From Mycoemilia scoparia (taxonomy: Eukaryota; Kickxellomycota; Kickxellomycetes; Kickxellales; Kickxellaceae), in the NCBI GenBank assembly GCA_027575805.1, contig JANBPU010000014.1, positions 62,001 to 126,000 of the forward strand: DNA of 64,000 nt, in the 5' to 3' direction. Of the stretch, positions 20,940 to 31,362 are shown one piece after another; position 1 is the first letter of the stretch, and every line of letters starts with the position of its first letter. A model generated the notes under the pieces. It worked only from the letters and a program-made list of their open reading frames with translations. It did not search any database and was not told where the DNA came from. Position numbers and translations under genes: made by a program.

Positions 20940-22961
20940 ATGGGTGATAGTACAGTAGCCCAAGTTAAAAGACCGGAAGCTGCGATAAAAGGAACACAGG
21001 CGGCTGAGCTGTCCAAGCAGACCAACCAAAATGGTACACCAAGCAGCAAAAAGGATAAATCCAAAAAGAAACAGCGGCGAAAAAAGAAGTCATAAATGAT
21101 AGATCTGAGCACTAATGGGGACTTCAACAAGCCAAAAGACGAAGACCTTGATGTAATCATTGAATATGTTCCTGAGACGTTGCTTCTCGATGATGAAAAT
21201 TTGGAGCAGTTTTCAAAAGTGTTTGAACACTTTAATGCTGTTGGAGTTGATGAAGAGGTAGAGTATTATTGGAGGACTATTAACACAGTAATGATATAGA
21301 TATTGAGTGATTCATTACTAATTAACTTTTATTTCATACCTTTTAGGATAATAATAACGATGATGACCAAATGGCTCAATCAGAAAATGAGGCACAAGAT
21401 AGTGATAAGAGTGATAATGATAGCGATGAAGGCTCAGAAGATGGCGACAATAATGAAATGACATCAAAAAAGAAGCTAAAGATGCTCAGCAGAATGTCTG
21501 TTGCTGAACTCAAGCAGAGTGCCAAGAAGCCGGAAGTTGTTGAATGGGTTGATGTTACAGCCCAGGATCCCAAGTTGCTTGTAACTCTGAAATCTATCCG
21601 CAACAGTGTTCCTGTTCCTCAACACTGGAGTCAGAAACGAAAGTACTTGCAAAATAAGCGTGGTATAGAAAAGCCACCCTTCAAATTGCCTGGTATGTAG
21701 ACAACTACATTTTGTATATATGTATATATTGAGGTTATATATACTTTAGATGCTAACATTATATACACATTTTCTATGTACACTTTCTATAGATTTTATC
21801 AGAGATACAGGCATCATGGAAATGAGAGAAGCAGTCAAAGAAAAAGAGGATGCACAAACAGCCAAGGCCAGAATGCGCGAACGCGTCCAGCCAAAAATGA
21901 ATAAGCTGACCATTGACTACAAAAGGCTGCATGCTGCCTTTTTCAGATTCCAGAAACCTCCAGCAAACCTTTCTAAGCACGGCGAGATATACTATGAAGG
22001 GAAGGAGCTCGAGACTGATATTAAACATGCCCAACCGGGTACAATCTCAGAAGAATTGAGAGAGGCATTAAACATGCCACCACTAGCACCACCACCATGG
22101 CTTACAGGTATGCAGCGGCATGGCATCCCACCATCATACCCTCACCTAATAATACCTGGCCTTAATGCCCCAATTCCACCCGGAGCGCAGTGGGGATTCC
22201 ATCCTGGTGGCTGGGGTTGTCCGCCACTCAATGAGCATGGTCAGTCATTGTATGGTGATGTATTTGGTGTGACTGGGCAACAACAGGAAGCATTGAATGT
22301 CCATCTCAAAAATCAGGAGGTCTTTAACTTGAAACCTTGGGGTGAACTCGAGAGTGATGAGGAAGAGTCTGAATCTGAATCTGAGGAAGAAAGCGACGCA
22401 GATGCAGGAGCTGAATCAGGTGCAGAAGATATGGAAGAGGATGAGCAAGATCAAGACCAGAATGAAGATAATTTGCCAGATGGGCTTGAAACCCCGAGCG
22501 GCTCACAAAGTCTTCCGTCAGGACTTAAGACCCCCGCATCCATCCAACTTCGTAAGAACGTTGTTGAAGAAAAGAAACAGCTATATCATGTCCTGCCCCA
22601 AGTGGAAGCACGAAACCAGGGATACATGGGCTCCCAGCATGTATACGATCTATCTGGCGCTCAACTAGGAAAGGAACCCTCAACAAGTTCAAAATCCAAG
22701 GGAGATGGGGTCACTTTATCTGTCGACCCATCAGAACTTGATAGTCTGGATAGTGAAGCAATCAAAGCTAAATATAAAGAGCAGTTGGATACACAGAACA
22801 AGAACCCCAGTGGTGGTGTTGTTTATTCTGAAGATATGTCAGATATGGTGGCTGAACATGCAGAGAAACAAGAAAGAAAACGAAAGCAACAGCAAAGCCA
22901 ACAATCAACCAGTGGATCTTCTGGTAAAGCTAAAAAGTCCCGCGGAGATTTCAAATTTTAA
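20940..22961 (+). CDS. CUS1: Splicing factor 3B subunit 2 (SF3B2/SAP145/Cus1), N-terminus interrupted
   Basis: The conserved body uses exons ending at 21257, then 21347-21692 and 21793-22961. Motifs: an acidic/Ser region, M-S-V-A-E-L-K, D-V-T-A-Q-D-P-K-L-L-V, R-N-S-V-P-V-P-x-H-W, K-R-G-I-E-K-P-P-F (DUF382), then the PSP motif P-G-L-N-A-P-I-P with G-W-G-x-P-P and Y-G-D-V-F-G. SF3B2 belongs to the SF3b part of U2 snRNP and helps bind the branch-site region. The 5' end is odd. ATG 20940 opens 51 codons (basic end KSKKKQRRKKK) that stop at TAA 21093-21095; ATG 21096 follows at once in the same frame and gives 558 residues. A 69-nt intron (21034-21102, donor GTACAC) would also remove the stop and keep the frame. 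Which start is used cannot be decided here. Confidence 0.88.
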
Positions 22962-23418
22962 CTTTATTTTCTTATATTTTAAATACAGATAAGCTCTCTT
23001 TAATTTGGTTGCAAAGCTTGTAGGTTAAGTTTCAGTCAGAAAGAAATATAGAAATGCCCTTTATTATCAAAATCAGAATATTTAATAAGCAATGGAAAAC
23101 TATCACTGAGTATTGTGCTTCATCCTGGTCACAAATAATAGAAAAATAAGGTAATACAATGAGACATACGGGTAGTTGTTTTTGAAGGGTGAATGTTTAC
23201 TAGTAAAAAAACTGGACATACATTTGACTGTGATTGCCCCCCATAGTCTTTTGTCACCAAAAGCCACACTTCAAAAATAATGATCCAAAATAACCTGAGA
23301 TGGTAATGTAAAATGTATGGTTTATTGGTTTGTTTCAAATAGGATAATAGGTAGAAATAACCTCGTTATAAATAGATATCAATAATATTAAAAGATGAGT
23401 TTAACTGTATTAACAAGT
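22962..23418. other. Intergenic between converging SF3B2 and zinc-finger genes
   Basis: About 460 bp with a family 1 element at 23170-23286; nothing else is seen. Confidence 0.4.
23170..23286 (+). mobile_element. Family 1 MITE-like element, subtype A, diverged
   Basis: It begins GGGTAGTTGTTTTTGAAGGG, contains the subtype A core (CTAGTAAA..ACTGGACATACATTTG) and ends CACACTTCAAAAATAATGATCC. No exact flanking duplication is seen, so it is probably an older copy. Confidence 0.65.
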
Positions 23419-24837
23419 TCAATCATCAAGATGGTGTACAGCCCGACGATGCCTTTTCAGGACATCGACTCGTGCAAAGCGACTGTCACACTTATCGCAC
23501 GAAAATCCCTTGGATTTGTCATGTCGTATCATGTGGCGGTCAAGGTCATTCTTGCGAGTGAAGCCACGAGGGCAGTGCGGGCACTTGAATCTCTTTCCAC
23601 CATCCTTTCCGTGGATACGGTTGTGGACTGTAAGATTGAACTTCCTGGCAAAGCCCTGATTGCAAATCTTGCAAATGAAAGGTCTATTGGGTGTCGAGAA
23701 GTCTTCGTCACACTCGTCATCAGCTGGGCGGCAACGCTTCTTGGTCACTGATGTAGGTGTTTCTGGAATCTCATGGATAGAACCCTGAACTGGGGAGTCA
23801 GCGGGGAGAGTAGTTGCAGTGCCGCTGGAAGGAGTAGTCATGATGCTAAGGAACTTCTTTTCAGGGAATATATCTTGGTTTCCAGTAGCCGCATCGATGT
23901 GGAAGCCAGCAAAGAGGGAATCAGAGGGCGTCGTGGCACTGGACGGACTGGATTTACCCCTCTCGAGATCATCGAAAAAGACCACAAGGTTGTTGAGGGA
24001 ATTTGAATAATCTTCGTGGAAAGTAAAGTCATTGATACTAATATCATCGAGAGATGGGAAGAGCTCGCACTGCTTCGTGGAGTACTCCACGCCATTGTTT
24101 GGTGGTGTGGTTACGGCATCCTCGAACAAGGTAGCAGATGGAGAGACAAAGTTAGGCATTGTCATGTTGTTGCTTATGCCTGCTGGCGAAAGCAATAGAT
24201 CTGGGACGGAAGATGTTGTGGCAAAGGCAGATGATGCATTGACATTGTGCGACACATGTCCAGGTGAAAACATCTGGTTGGAGTTGTTGGCAAAGTATCC
24301 GCTGAATGATGACATTTGGGGGAGTGCTGGAGTAAAGGGCACATCCCGCACCAGAGCGGTCTTTGGTGTGGAGAACACTTCCGATGGCTTCATAAATCCA
24401 TCAGGAGTAAACAGGGATCCCGAAGGTCCTGCACTAGTTAGAGGTAATCCGGCTGACGTAGGTATACTTATTTCCGAGTCTGTAGGTGCGAGAGAGGTCA
24501 AAGGCAAAGTGGTGTTAGACAAACCAAGCTGCGAGGTTAGAGCAGAGGCTGTGGCTCGCTGGGAGGGAAGACTAACCCCGTACGACATACTGGGGAAATG
24601 CCTTCCCACGACTTGAGGGTCTGGACCATGCGGAAAGAAGAGTGAATCTGGGTAGTAGCTTGAGTATTGCTCATTGTTTGAAGTGGGCTGAATAACTTGG
24701 TTAAAGTTGGTAGAAATGTTGAGAGCTTGGTTGTTCGGTTGTTGCTGGTGAGCTGGTATTGTTCTATGCGGTGTGTTTGATTGGGAAATCAAAGGGTTGA
24801 GACAGTGGGCACTAGTAGGCTTGTTCAACAATTGCAT
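23419..24837 (-). CDS. C2H2 zinc-finger transcription factor (three fingers)
   Basis: A single exon of 472 residues. The first 330 residues are Ser/Thr/Pro/Asn/Gln-rich and disordered, as in fungal activators. Three zinc fingers occupy about residues 385-468: CKICNQGFARKFNLTVHNRIH, CPHCPRGFTRKNDLDRHMIRH and a last finger with C-x2-C and H-x4-H spacing (CDKC ... HRRAVH). Fingers 1 and 2 are joined by a longer linker than the standard TGEKP type. It is a probable nuclear DNA-binding regulator. No known fungal factor (Crz1, Msn2) is matched closely enough to name. The gene is preceded by an unusually long 2.3-kb gene-free region, as is common for regulated transcription-factor genes. It is complete, with the stop just after the last finger (HHLDD). 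Confidence 0.87.
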   Translation of the reverse strand: MQLLNKPTSAHCLNPLISQSNTPHRTIPAHQQQPNNQALNISTNFNQVIQPTSNNEQYSSYYPDSLFFPHGPDPQVVGRHFPSMSYGVSLPSQRATASALTSQLGLSNTTLPLTSLAPTDSEISIPTSAGLPLTSAGPSGSLFTPDGFMKPSEVFSTPKTALVRDVPFTPALPQMSSFSGYFANNSNQMFSPGHVSHNVNASSAFATTSSVPDLLLSPAGISNNMTMPNFVSPSATLFEDAVTTPPNNGVEYSTKQCELFPSLDDISINDFTFHEDYSNSLNNLVVFFDDLERGKSSPSSATTPSDSLFAGFHIDAATGNQDIFPEKKFLSIMTTPSSGTATTLPADSPVQGSIHEIPETPTSVTKKRCRPADDECDEDFSTPNRPFICKICNQGFARKFNLTVHNRIHGKDGGKRFKCPHCPRGFTRKNDLDRHMIRHDKSKGFSCDKCDSRFARVDVLKRHRRAVHHLDD

Positions 24838-27167
24838 AAAACAGCGTTTCTTCTACGCTTGAATGGACTCTTTGGCAGTGGGGCAACACTTTTCTGCTGA
24901 AAGTGCTGTAACTGCAAATGGCTAAGGGTTAAGGCGGTACTTTGAACTTGTTTGGTAGCCAGTTGTGGAAATTGACTATCGGCAAACAAGCTGTGAAGTG
25001 TGGTGGGCTGGGACAGTTGTTCTTGTCCGTTTCTGCGGGGCTTGTGGTTTGCGGTAGGAAGCGTAAAAACAACTATGACGAGTTTATCGGCAAAGTTGCT
25101 TAGGTGAACTTTGGACAAAGTAGCTTGCGTGTGTGTGCGGTCAGAATATAATAAATAAAAGCTTGAGGATAAAGCGAGAAAGTAAAAAGACGGGTGCTTG
25201 GACTGGAGCAAGGTTATTTATGGTTCCGGCAAGGGTCGCCAAGAGGGTATGGTTGGCCTAAGGGGTATGGGAGCCCAGCTTCTTCGATTGGATGTTTCCC
25301 ACAAACTGTCCCATGTAGCAAAAGCGAGCCGGCTCGCCCACCATCTGTGTCAGTAGCCCGATTTCGGGGCTCATGATAAAGGCCAGCGCGTGGCTCACTG
25401 TCGGAAGTGCAGATAAATGTACTGCGGTATTGGGGCAATGCAAGAAACAGCAAGCTGGAAATAACGCTGATTTGGCCCCAGCCTATCACCGCCACCCACA
25501 CATCCACACTGTCCCTCTCAGACTTCCAACAAATATCCATCACGCTCTCAGTGAGTTTCCGGTGTCCTGCGAGCCGCTAATCGTTCGTCCCTTTGCCCTA
25601 CTTTCGACTATCTCCACCTGCTTGTCCAGCCCAGCTGCCCAAGGAGTCGCTGTCTTGTCCTGCATAACCAAAACACTGCACTGCTTTCTGGGCTTGCCGA
25701 AACAACAAACCCCTGTTTTGTGCCTCTTGCATAGCGCACACTACCACAGACACACTTGGCAACGAAACATCTGAAACAGATGCTTTGGCCACACCGCGAA
25801 CCATCCTATGAGTTTTTACTTCTTGGCTGGTCTTTATGGCGACTTTAGATTCTAGAAGCATATCATTAGCGCTCACATTCTGCTGCATTGTGGGCGAGGC
25901 TTCATCATGTGTACGCAATTATCTGTGTCTGTGTTTATGTCCCTTTTCCTCAGCCATTGTTATGCTTGGGACTTCATTGCCTGTTTTCAGTCAGCAAGGT
26001 CACAAGGAAAGCTTTTTTTGGAGCTCCACAAGCACACAATAAGACATCTGCCACAGATATCGCCGTCACTGATTACTAATTGCCAAAAATTCCAAAACAT
26101 TTTGCCTATAAGTAATGGCGCTGTGTTTGTGATAAACCCTAATTAGACCCGATGGTGCTTCTGGAAAGAGCCACAACCAGCCATACAAGACTTTTATGCC
26201 ATAGAAAGGGGGGTTGTCACGAGAAGGTCCCTTATAAAGCTTATTGTTGCACAATTGCCGAGGTGTCTGCTCTTCCTCTTCCTCTCTGATAACTACACAA
26301 GCCATATCCTACTCTGCTTTCTGTCTATCGCTACTTTTCTGTGATTGAATAGGGATGTGCGACAGCTTGATAGCTTTGTGATAGGGAATTGGCTTTGTTC
26401 TAAAAGATAACGATTTTTGTTGGCGTATCAACACCAGAGAAATCAAGTTTATAAATTTATCATCTTCCCTTCCAACATTGCATTATCCTTCCTGAAAGCC
26501 CCGAAGCTTGACTTTATAATCTCTGGGTTGTTGTTATGGTGATCTATTTGATTTAACCAGAGGGAATATTAATTTTACTCTGTTTGAGAAGCCATGACTA
26601 TGGGCAATAATTTTTGAAGGGTGAATATTTATAGGGGCAATCACAGCCAAATGAATGTCCAGTTTTACTAGTAAGCTTTCGCCCTTCAAAAATTATTACC
26701 CCTATTGCCAGGATCAAAGGTGCTAATTTACTCAGTGTTGATTTGTTTTAAATATCTGGGTAGCCAGACAAGCTACAATCCACACTAGATATAATAGACG
26801 CACCAACTCCACCAGGAATGTTGCAGTTTTTGATTGACGGTGCTTTTATAAATCCACAGATTATGTCGTAGTAATACTGCCAATAATTTCACAAAAATCA
26901 AAATTAACACAAAAATAGAATTGATTCTCAATTCCTTTCTTTGTATTGCTATTTAGATTTTGTGTGCGTGATAGACTTTCTACTACTATTATTACTATTA
27001 TTATTATTTATTCTTGAAGATGCGAATAAAGCATAATGGTGGTGGGAGACCAAATGGCACTCCAACAAAACCTTTTTATGACCTGTAAATATTTCTGTAA
27101 CACATTTGCTTAAACTATCTATAATAACATTCGCCTTGCTATTTCCACTAACTGGAAAGAAAAGTAC
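24838..27167. other. 2.3-kb gene-free region, probable long promoter/leader of the zinc-finger gene
   Basis: It lies between two divergent genes. Composition near 25200-25900 is less AT-rich than the surroundings, with several short open frames on both strands but no domain, homology or splice pattern that I recognise. A family 1 element is at 26602-26701. The stretch may carry long 5' leaders for the zinc-finger gene or an unrecognised ncRNA. Confidence 0.45.
26602..26701 (-). mobile_element. Family 1 MITE-like element, subtype A, inverted
   Basis: 100 bp from GGGCAATAATTTTTGAAGGG to the complementary right end TTCAAAAATTATTACCC, flanked by CTAT at 26598-26601 and 26702-26705 (4-bp target duplication). 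The core reads TCCAGTTTTACTAGTA, the reverse complement of the other subtype A copies. Confidence 0.85.
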
Positions 27168-28523
27168 ATGGAGACTCCATACAGTAAAGAGCAGAGAAAA
27201 GTGCATAATAGCAGTCAAAGTCACCACCATCAGAAACAGCACCATGGGAACTTGGGGCATCATAATAATTTGCATAGAACAGCAATAAGCCAATCCCAAG
27301 TTAATGGCCGCTATAGCGCTGCACCACATCACCAGCGAAAGGTAACCTTTGAAATAGGAGAAGCAAAGCATACTAACCCAGGCCATAAAAAGTCTCACCA
27401 GATATCTTCGCATCACGGCAATGTCCCAGTAAACTATAGAACACAGCCATATAGTAATGCATATCCAATGCCATATTATTATGTTGTTCCAGGAAATCAA
27501 CAGGTATATGGCCAGAGCCAATATACGGGACATGTGCCAATAAATGGTAGAAATGGGGATATGTTAGGCCACGGCAATCCCGCACGTGGTTTCAGGCACA
27601 AAGCTACGATATTCACAGAAAACAATACTGGTAGTGGCATTCCGCCCATAGCCAACCCAATTGGCGTAAGCAAAAAAGTCGCTGGTAATAAAGGATGTGT
27701 GAAAAATAAATGTACCAAAACCATCAAACATACAAAACACCGCCACACCCATCATAACCACCATGAGGGCACATCGCACCCCACAAGCAATAGGAGAGAC
27801 AGCGGTAAGGAGGAGGATTCCAAGCAGCAGTCAGCCGCAGAACAAGCAGACAAAGAAGATAAACCGCCCGCCGATGTTGTTGCTGCTGCTGCTGCTGCCC
27901 CTCCGCCTGCAAAGAAATCCTCCCCCTGGGCTGATGTCGTGGACCTAATCATATCGCTTTTTTCCACAGAAGCATTCATGAAGGTCATTGCCAGAGCTGA
28001 TGCACCAAAAGGAAAAAACTTCGTAGAAAGCATGATAAAAAAGCTGTTGTTGATGGGCGCAGGAAGGGCCATATTTTCCAAACTCCTGGGAAGAGGTGAA
28101 AATGGAGATGACGGCGGTTCATCATCTCTGGACTTTGGCAATTTGCTAGGCAGATTAATCGGTGGTGGCAGTAGCAATTCTCGAAACAGCCTATATGATG
28201 ATTCCGAGAAAATGGTCGCAAGAGGTGGAAATGGTTTTGACACCGAATCCCGAACCCAAAGCGATGATGATAGTGATGGTGGCACTGACACTGAAAGTGG
28301 CGAAAAGTCTACTACAATGACCGAAGGACAGCGCTCGGGCGGACTAGGGAGAGCACTTCAAATTATATCTGTTTTTAGTAAAGCAAGAAAGGTTGTGGGA
28401 AATTCTAGTAGAGCCAGCAGTCGCAATACTGGTTTGTTATTGTTGATGGGGGTTCTGATTGTTATACTTTATATCAAAAGTCGGAAAAAGTCCAAAAAAG
28501 GCATTTATATTAAACCGACATAG
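27168..28523 (+). CDS. Unknown low-complexity tail-anchored protein
   Basis: A single open frame of 451 residues; I recognise no family. The first 100 residues are His/Gln/Asn-rich, followed by a Tyr/Pro-rich patch and, at about 170-215, a Lys/His cluster (KHTKHRHTHHNHH) with two cysteines just before it. A Glu/Asp/Ala-rich linker leads to a helical segment of about 100 residues (SSPWADVVDLIISLFSTEAF ... LLGRLIGGG). An acidic Ser/Asp tail follows, and near the C-terminus (about 424-441) there is one strong hydrophobic helix, then a basic end (KSRKKSKKG). That topology suggests a tail-anchored membrane protein with a cytosolic body. The start is the first ATG of the frame; one further upstream in a preceding exon cannot be excluded. 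Composition argues for a real gene, but expression is unproved. Confidence 0.6.
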   Translation: METPYSKEQRKVHNSSQSHHHQKQHHGNLGHHNNLHRTAISQSQVNGRYSAAPHHQRKVTFEIGEAKHTNPGHKKSHQISSHHGNVPVNYRTQPYSNAYPMPYYYVVPGNQQVYGQSQYTGHVPINGRNGDMLGHGNPARGFRHKATIFTENNTGSGIPPIANPIGVSKKVAGNKGCVKNKCTKTIKHTKHRHTHHNHHEGTSHPTSNRRDSGKEEDSKQQSAAEQADKEDKPPADVVAAAAAAPPPAKKSSPWADVVDLIISLFSTEAFMKVIARADAPKGKNFVESMIKKLLLMGAGRAIFSKLLGRGENGDDGGSSSLDFGNLLGRLIGGGSSNSRNSLYDDSEKMVARGGNGFDTESRTQSDDDSDGGTDTESGEKSTTMTEGQRSGGLGRALQIISVFSKARKVVGNSSRASSRNTGLLLLMGVLIVILYIKSRKKSKKGIYIKPT

Positions 28524-28728
28524 AAGCGCTAATATGTAACTGAAAGACAATGGTGAGAACTTTCCATTGTCTTGGTCAATGTGCGATCTTGCAACCTGGA
28601 GTTGCAGGTCACAAGTGGCTGCCAATTTTAGCCATGACCCGATAACACAATCTCCCAAAAACCCTTTTATTTGATCTGAAGGAAAATTTAGCCATTAGTA
28701 TTTGGTGAGTTTTCACTAATGCTCAAAT

Positions 28729-28845
28729 GTATTATAATTTATGAAGGGTGACTTTTGGTGGCTAAAGAATATAGGGGAAATCCCAGCCAAATGAGTGATC
28801 ACAGTCTATTAGCAAATGGTCACCCTTCAAAAATAACTTCTACCC
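28729..28845 (+). mobile_element. Family 1 MITE-like element, subtype B
   Basis: 117 bp flanked by AAAT at 28725-28728 and 28846-28849. The left end (GTATTATAATTTATGAAGGG) is slightly diverged and the right end reads TCACCCTTCAAAAATAACTT. The core CTTTTGGTGGC ... CAGCCAAATGAGTGATCA defines subtype B. Confidence 0.8.
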
Positions 28846-28861
28846 AAATGTATATTAAACA

Positions 28862-28985
28862 GGGGTGGGCTCTCATATTTTGACCCAATCCTAGCCCATT
28901 TTATATGCAGCTCCTGGTGACTCATTTTTGCCTATGGCTTGTGATCTTTGACCATTTACCACATAGTTTGTTTGATCCAACTAGT
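28862..28985. repeat. Family 3 dispersed repeat, copy 1
   Basis: This aligns in direct orientation with about 47655-47800: shared blocks include CCCAAT..., CATTTTATATGCA/ACA, TTTTGCCTA and CTTTGACCATTT. Its right end (CACATAGTTTGTTTGATCCAACTAG) is an approximate reverse complement of the left end of the other copy, which suggests an inverted-repeat element. Confidence 0.45.
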
Positions 28986-29177
28986 CTTTTCGAAAAGTTA
29001 AAGAGCATTATAATAAATATACCTAACTAGCACAACTCAATACCACAACAAAAATGCCTGATAGAAAGGAAGGTTTAAACGGTAAAGCAATTTTACAATT
29101 TAAAAACACACTTACGATGAAAAAGTTACATTTATAAAAATAAAACATTGAACAATGATGATCTAGTATGAACTATT

Positions 29178-30227
29178 TTAGAGCTTAGCGCCGTCAACAG
29201 CACGCTCACCGAGGACACGGACACGCTTGAGACCGCCATCGGGGAAGATGGTGATCTTGACGTGAGTGAAGGCCTTGTTGGATGGAGCGTTGAGCTTGAA
29301 GTAGTGCTGTCTGTGGGCAGTAAGGGGGTTGTGGCCGAGGATCTCTTCCCACTGGGAGTTGGTAGCACCGGGGTTCTCAACGGAGGAGGAGAGAGCGTGG
29401 ACGGTGAAGGATTGAGGGAAGTTGCCGATGAAGTGGTTGGTGTCGATTTCAACCTCCTTAAGGTAACCAGGAGCACCGAGCTTGATGATAACCCAGTCGT
29501 TGTGGTTGGGGGTGCGAGAGCGCTTGGTCTCCCAGCCGTCACCCATGTTGACACCACGGCCTGGGAGGATGAGGTTGGAGACAGGGGTGAAGTGCTCGTT
29601 GGATCCAGCGACGGCCTTACCACCGTTACCGATGAAAGCGAGGTCGATGAGCTTGCTCTTGGCGGACTGCTGGGCTTGGATCTGGAATTGAGGAGTGACT
29701 GTACCGTAGACACGGAGACGGGCAATACCACCATCGGGGTAGTTGTTGACACGGATGTGAGTGTAGGCCTGAGCGGTGGGCTGGGCAAGAGCGAAGAGGT
29801 GGTGGGAGTCGGGGTTGAGGGAAGTGCGAGGGAGGACAGTGGTCCACTGGGCGCTGCCGCTCTGGATGGTAGCTTCATCGGCTACAGCAGCATCGATGGA
29901 GACCTCGGGGGCGTGGTTACCAGTGAAGTGAGAGGTATCAACATCAAAGCCGTGGATCTTACCAGGGAAACCAAGCTTGATGATGGCGGTGTCGTAGGTC
30001 TTGTTGTGGCGGCGGGTTTCCCAGCCGTCCATCCACTTACCACGCTCGGTGAACTTCTCGGCAATGAAGACAGCGGGCTCAACCTTGAGCATGTTCTCAG
30101 CCTCAGCAAAGAACTCATCAGTAGCAGAAATGATGCGGGTGCCGATGGCGGCGGAGGCAAGGTCGATGTTGGAGGTCAAGGCAGCGGCCTCGGGGGTGTT
30201 GGGCTGGAGTTGGCGGAAAGCAGGCAT
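29178..30227 (-). CDS. DAL2: Allantoicase (allantoate amidinohydrolase) with AKL C-terminus
   Basis: A single exon of 349 residues. The duplicated allantoicase fold is plain: the first half has D-G-W-E-T-R-R-H-N ... I-I-K-L-G-F-P-G and D-V-D-T-S-H-F-T-G-N, and the second half repeats it as D-G-W-E-T-K-R-S-R ... I-I-K-L-G-A-P-G and E-I-D-T-N-H-F-I-G-N; each ends in a Y/F-P-D-G-G-[IL]-x-R-[LV]-R-V-x-G block. The enzyme converts allantoate to ureidoglycolate and urea in purine breakdown. The protein ends D-G-A-K-L; AKL is a PTS1-type tripeptide, so peroxisomal location is likely (inference). The start at 30227 gives the usual length; the frame runs 65 codons upstream without family similarity. 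Codons are strongly biased to C/G endings, unlike most neighbours, suggesting high expression. The next pathway enzyme, ureidoglycolate lyase, is about 24 kb away. Confidence 0.96.
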   Translation of the reverse strand: MPAFRQLQPNTPEAAALTSNIDLASAAIGTRIISATDEFFAEAENMLKVEPAVFIAEKFTERGKWMDGWETRRHNKTYDTAIIKLGFPGKIHGFDVDTSHFTGNHAPEVSIDAAVADEATIQSGSAQWTTVLPRTSLNPDSHHLFALAQPTAQAYTHIRVNNYPDGGIARLRVYGTVTPQFQIQAQQSAKSKLIDLAFIGNGGKAVAGSNEHFTPVSNLILPGRGVNMGDGWETKRSRTPNHNDWVIIKLGAPGYLKEVEIDTNHFIGNFPQSFTVHALSSSVENPGATNSQWEEILGHNPLTAHRQHYFKLNAPSNKAFTHVKITIFPDGGLKRVRVLGERAVDGAKL

Positions 30228-31362
30228 GTTTGATTTGATAAAAAGTGTTTCTATGCGAATGCAAGTAAGTGTGTTTGTTAAATGGGTGGATCTAAAGCTA
30301 TACAAAGTTGTCCAAAGAACAGATACTTTGGTGGGGAAGCAATGGTATTTATATCTTTCTGGGTGGAGTCTGTAAGAAACGAAGGAGGCCTGTGACTCGG
30401 CAATGAAACCAAGAATGATCATATCCAGCGCGGGACTTTTTTGAAACGACTGTTGTTATCCTGCAGGCTTGCTTGGTGGCCAAAGCCGATGGCAATAGAA
30501 ATGACAGGCGGAGCTGTGTACAGGGGTAGCAGCCAAGTGTGTGGAGCGTCATGCTTGTGTGGGAATGGCATGTGTGAGATGCTCTCTCTTCGTGTGTGTG
30601 TGTGTAGAGGCTAGAAACAGATCGTTCCCGCTTTTACTTATTATTACGAACGCCCCAAATGTCCTTGTCGCTTAGCTCCGCCCACCAAATAGTTCGCTCT
30701 CTCCTGATTATCTTTGGGTACTGAACGGGCTTCTGTGCACTTATCAAATCGGTGTTATTTGCGCATAACATAAAGGGATGGCCACCACCAAAACTGCAAG
30801 CTACATTGGCCAATCACCTTTGCCAAGTTGCGTAATTCTAAACCAACAGTGACCGTCGGTTACATGGCTTGTATTTTTTCCTCTCCCGGCCAATCATAGT
30901 TATTTCCGCCTTTGCATGGAGATCTTCGACACAATGTCATTGCTGAAATGAGATGATAAATCTGTGCAGCAAGCGCCATTTCAATCGAACGCAAACTCTA
31001 AGCTTTAGTGTAGTATTGTATTCTCCCATTATGTGCCATTGTCCGGATTTTCAGTCGGTAGATTGGGATGGCATGGAATGCAGACGAGCAGCGTCTTGGT
31101 TACGAGATGCATACACTCTTACTTTGATTGTTCAAGAGATGTTCCTCAAAAGGTTCCTTGGAAAATACAATTATTTTGTTGAATGCCAGATGTGGGAGCC
31201 CATAATTGGTCTGCAATATTGATTCATATAGTGAGAAATTGTCGTAGACGTTTCACAATTGTTCGATTACTACATCAAACCGTTCATCAGGAATTGCCCA
31301 AGCACTGTCCTTCTACGCCCACAGACCTCCTAGCAACAACAGCAGCACATTTACCAGTTACC
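30228..31362. promoter_or_regulatory. Divergent promoter region of allantoicase and EMC8
   Basis: 1.1 kb with no supported gene. GATAA-type sites that could bind nitrogen-regulatory GATA factors occur as TTATCT at 30708-30713 and TTATCA at 30741-30746 (complementary AGATAA and TGATAA); these are inferred only from motif match. A TG repeat is at about 30593-30605. Confidence 0.4.

Larger units (their letters stand above)
28524..29177. other. Intergenic with family 1 and family 3 repeats
   Basis: It lies between the converging unknown gene and allantoicase, and is mostly occupied by the family 1 element (28729-28845) and the adjacent family 3 repeat (about 28862-28985). Confidence 0.5.

Noticed and set aside
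25214..25918. Several overlapping 60-130 codon frames upstream of the zinc-finger gene
   Set aside because: Arise from locally higher GC content; none has conserved motifs.
29262..30233. 323-codon open frame on the + strand opposite allantoicase
   Set aside because: It is the shadow of the strongly codon-biased allantoicase gene; composition is Gly/Val/Glu-rich without a real domain.
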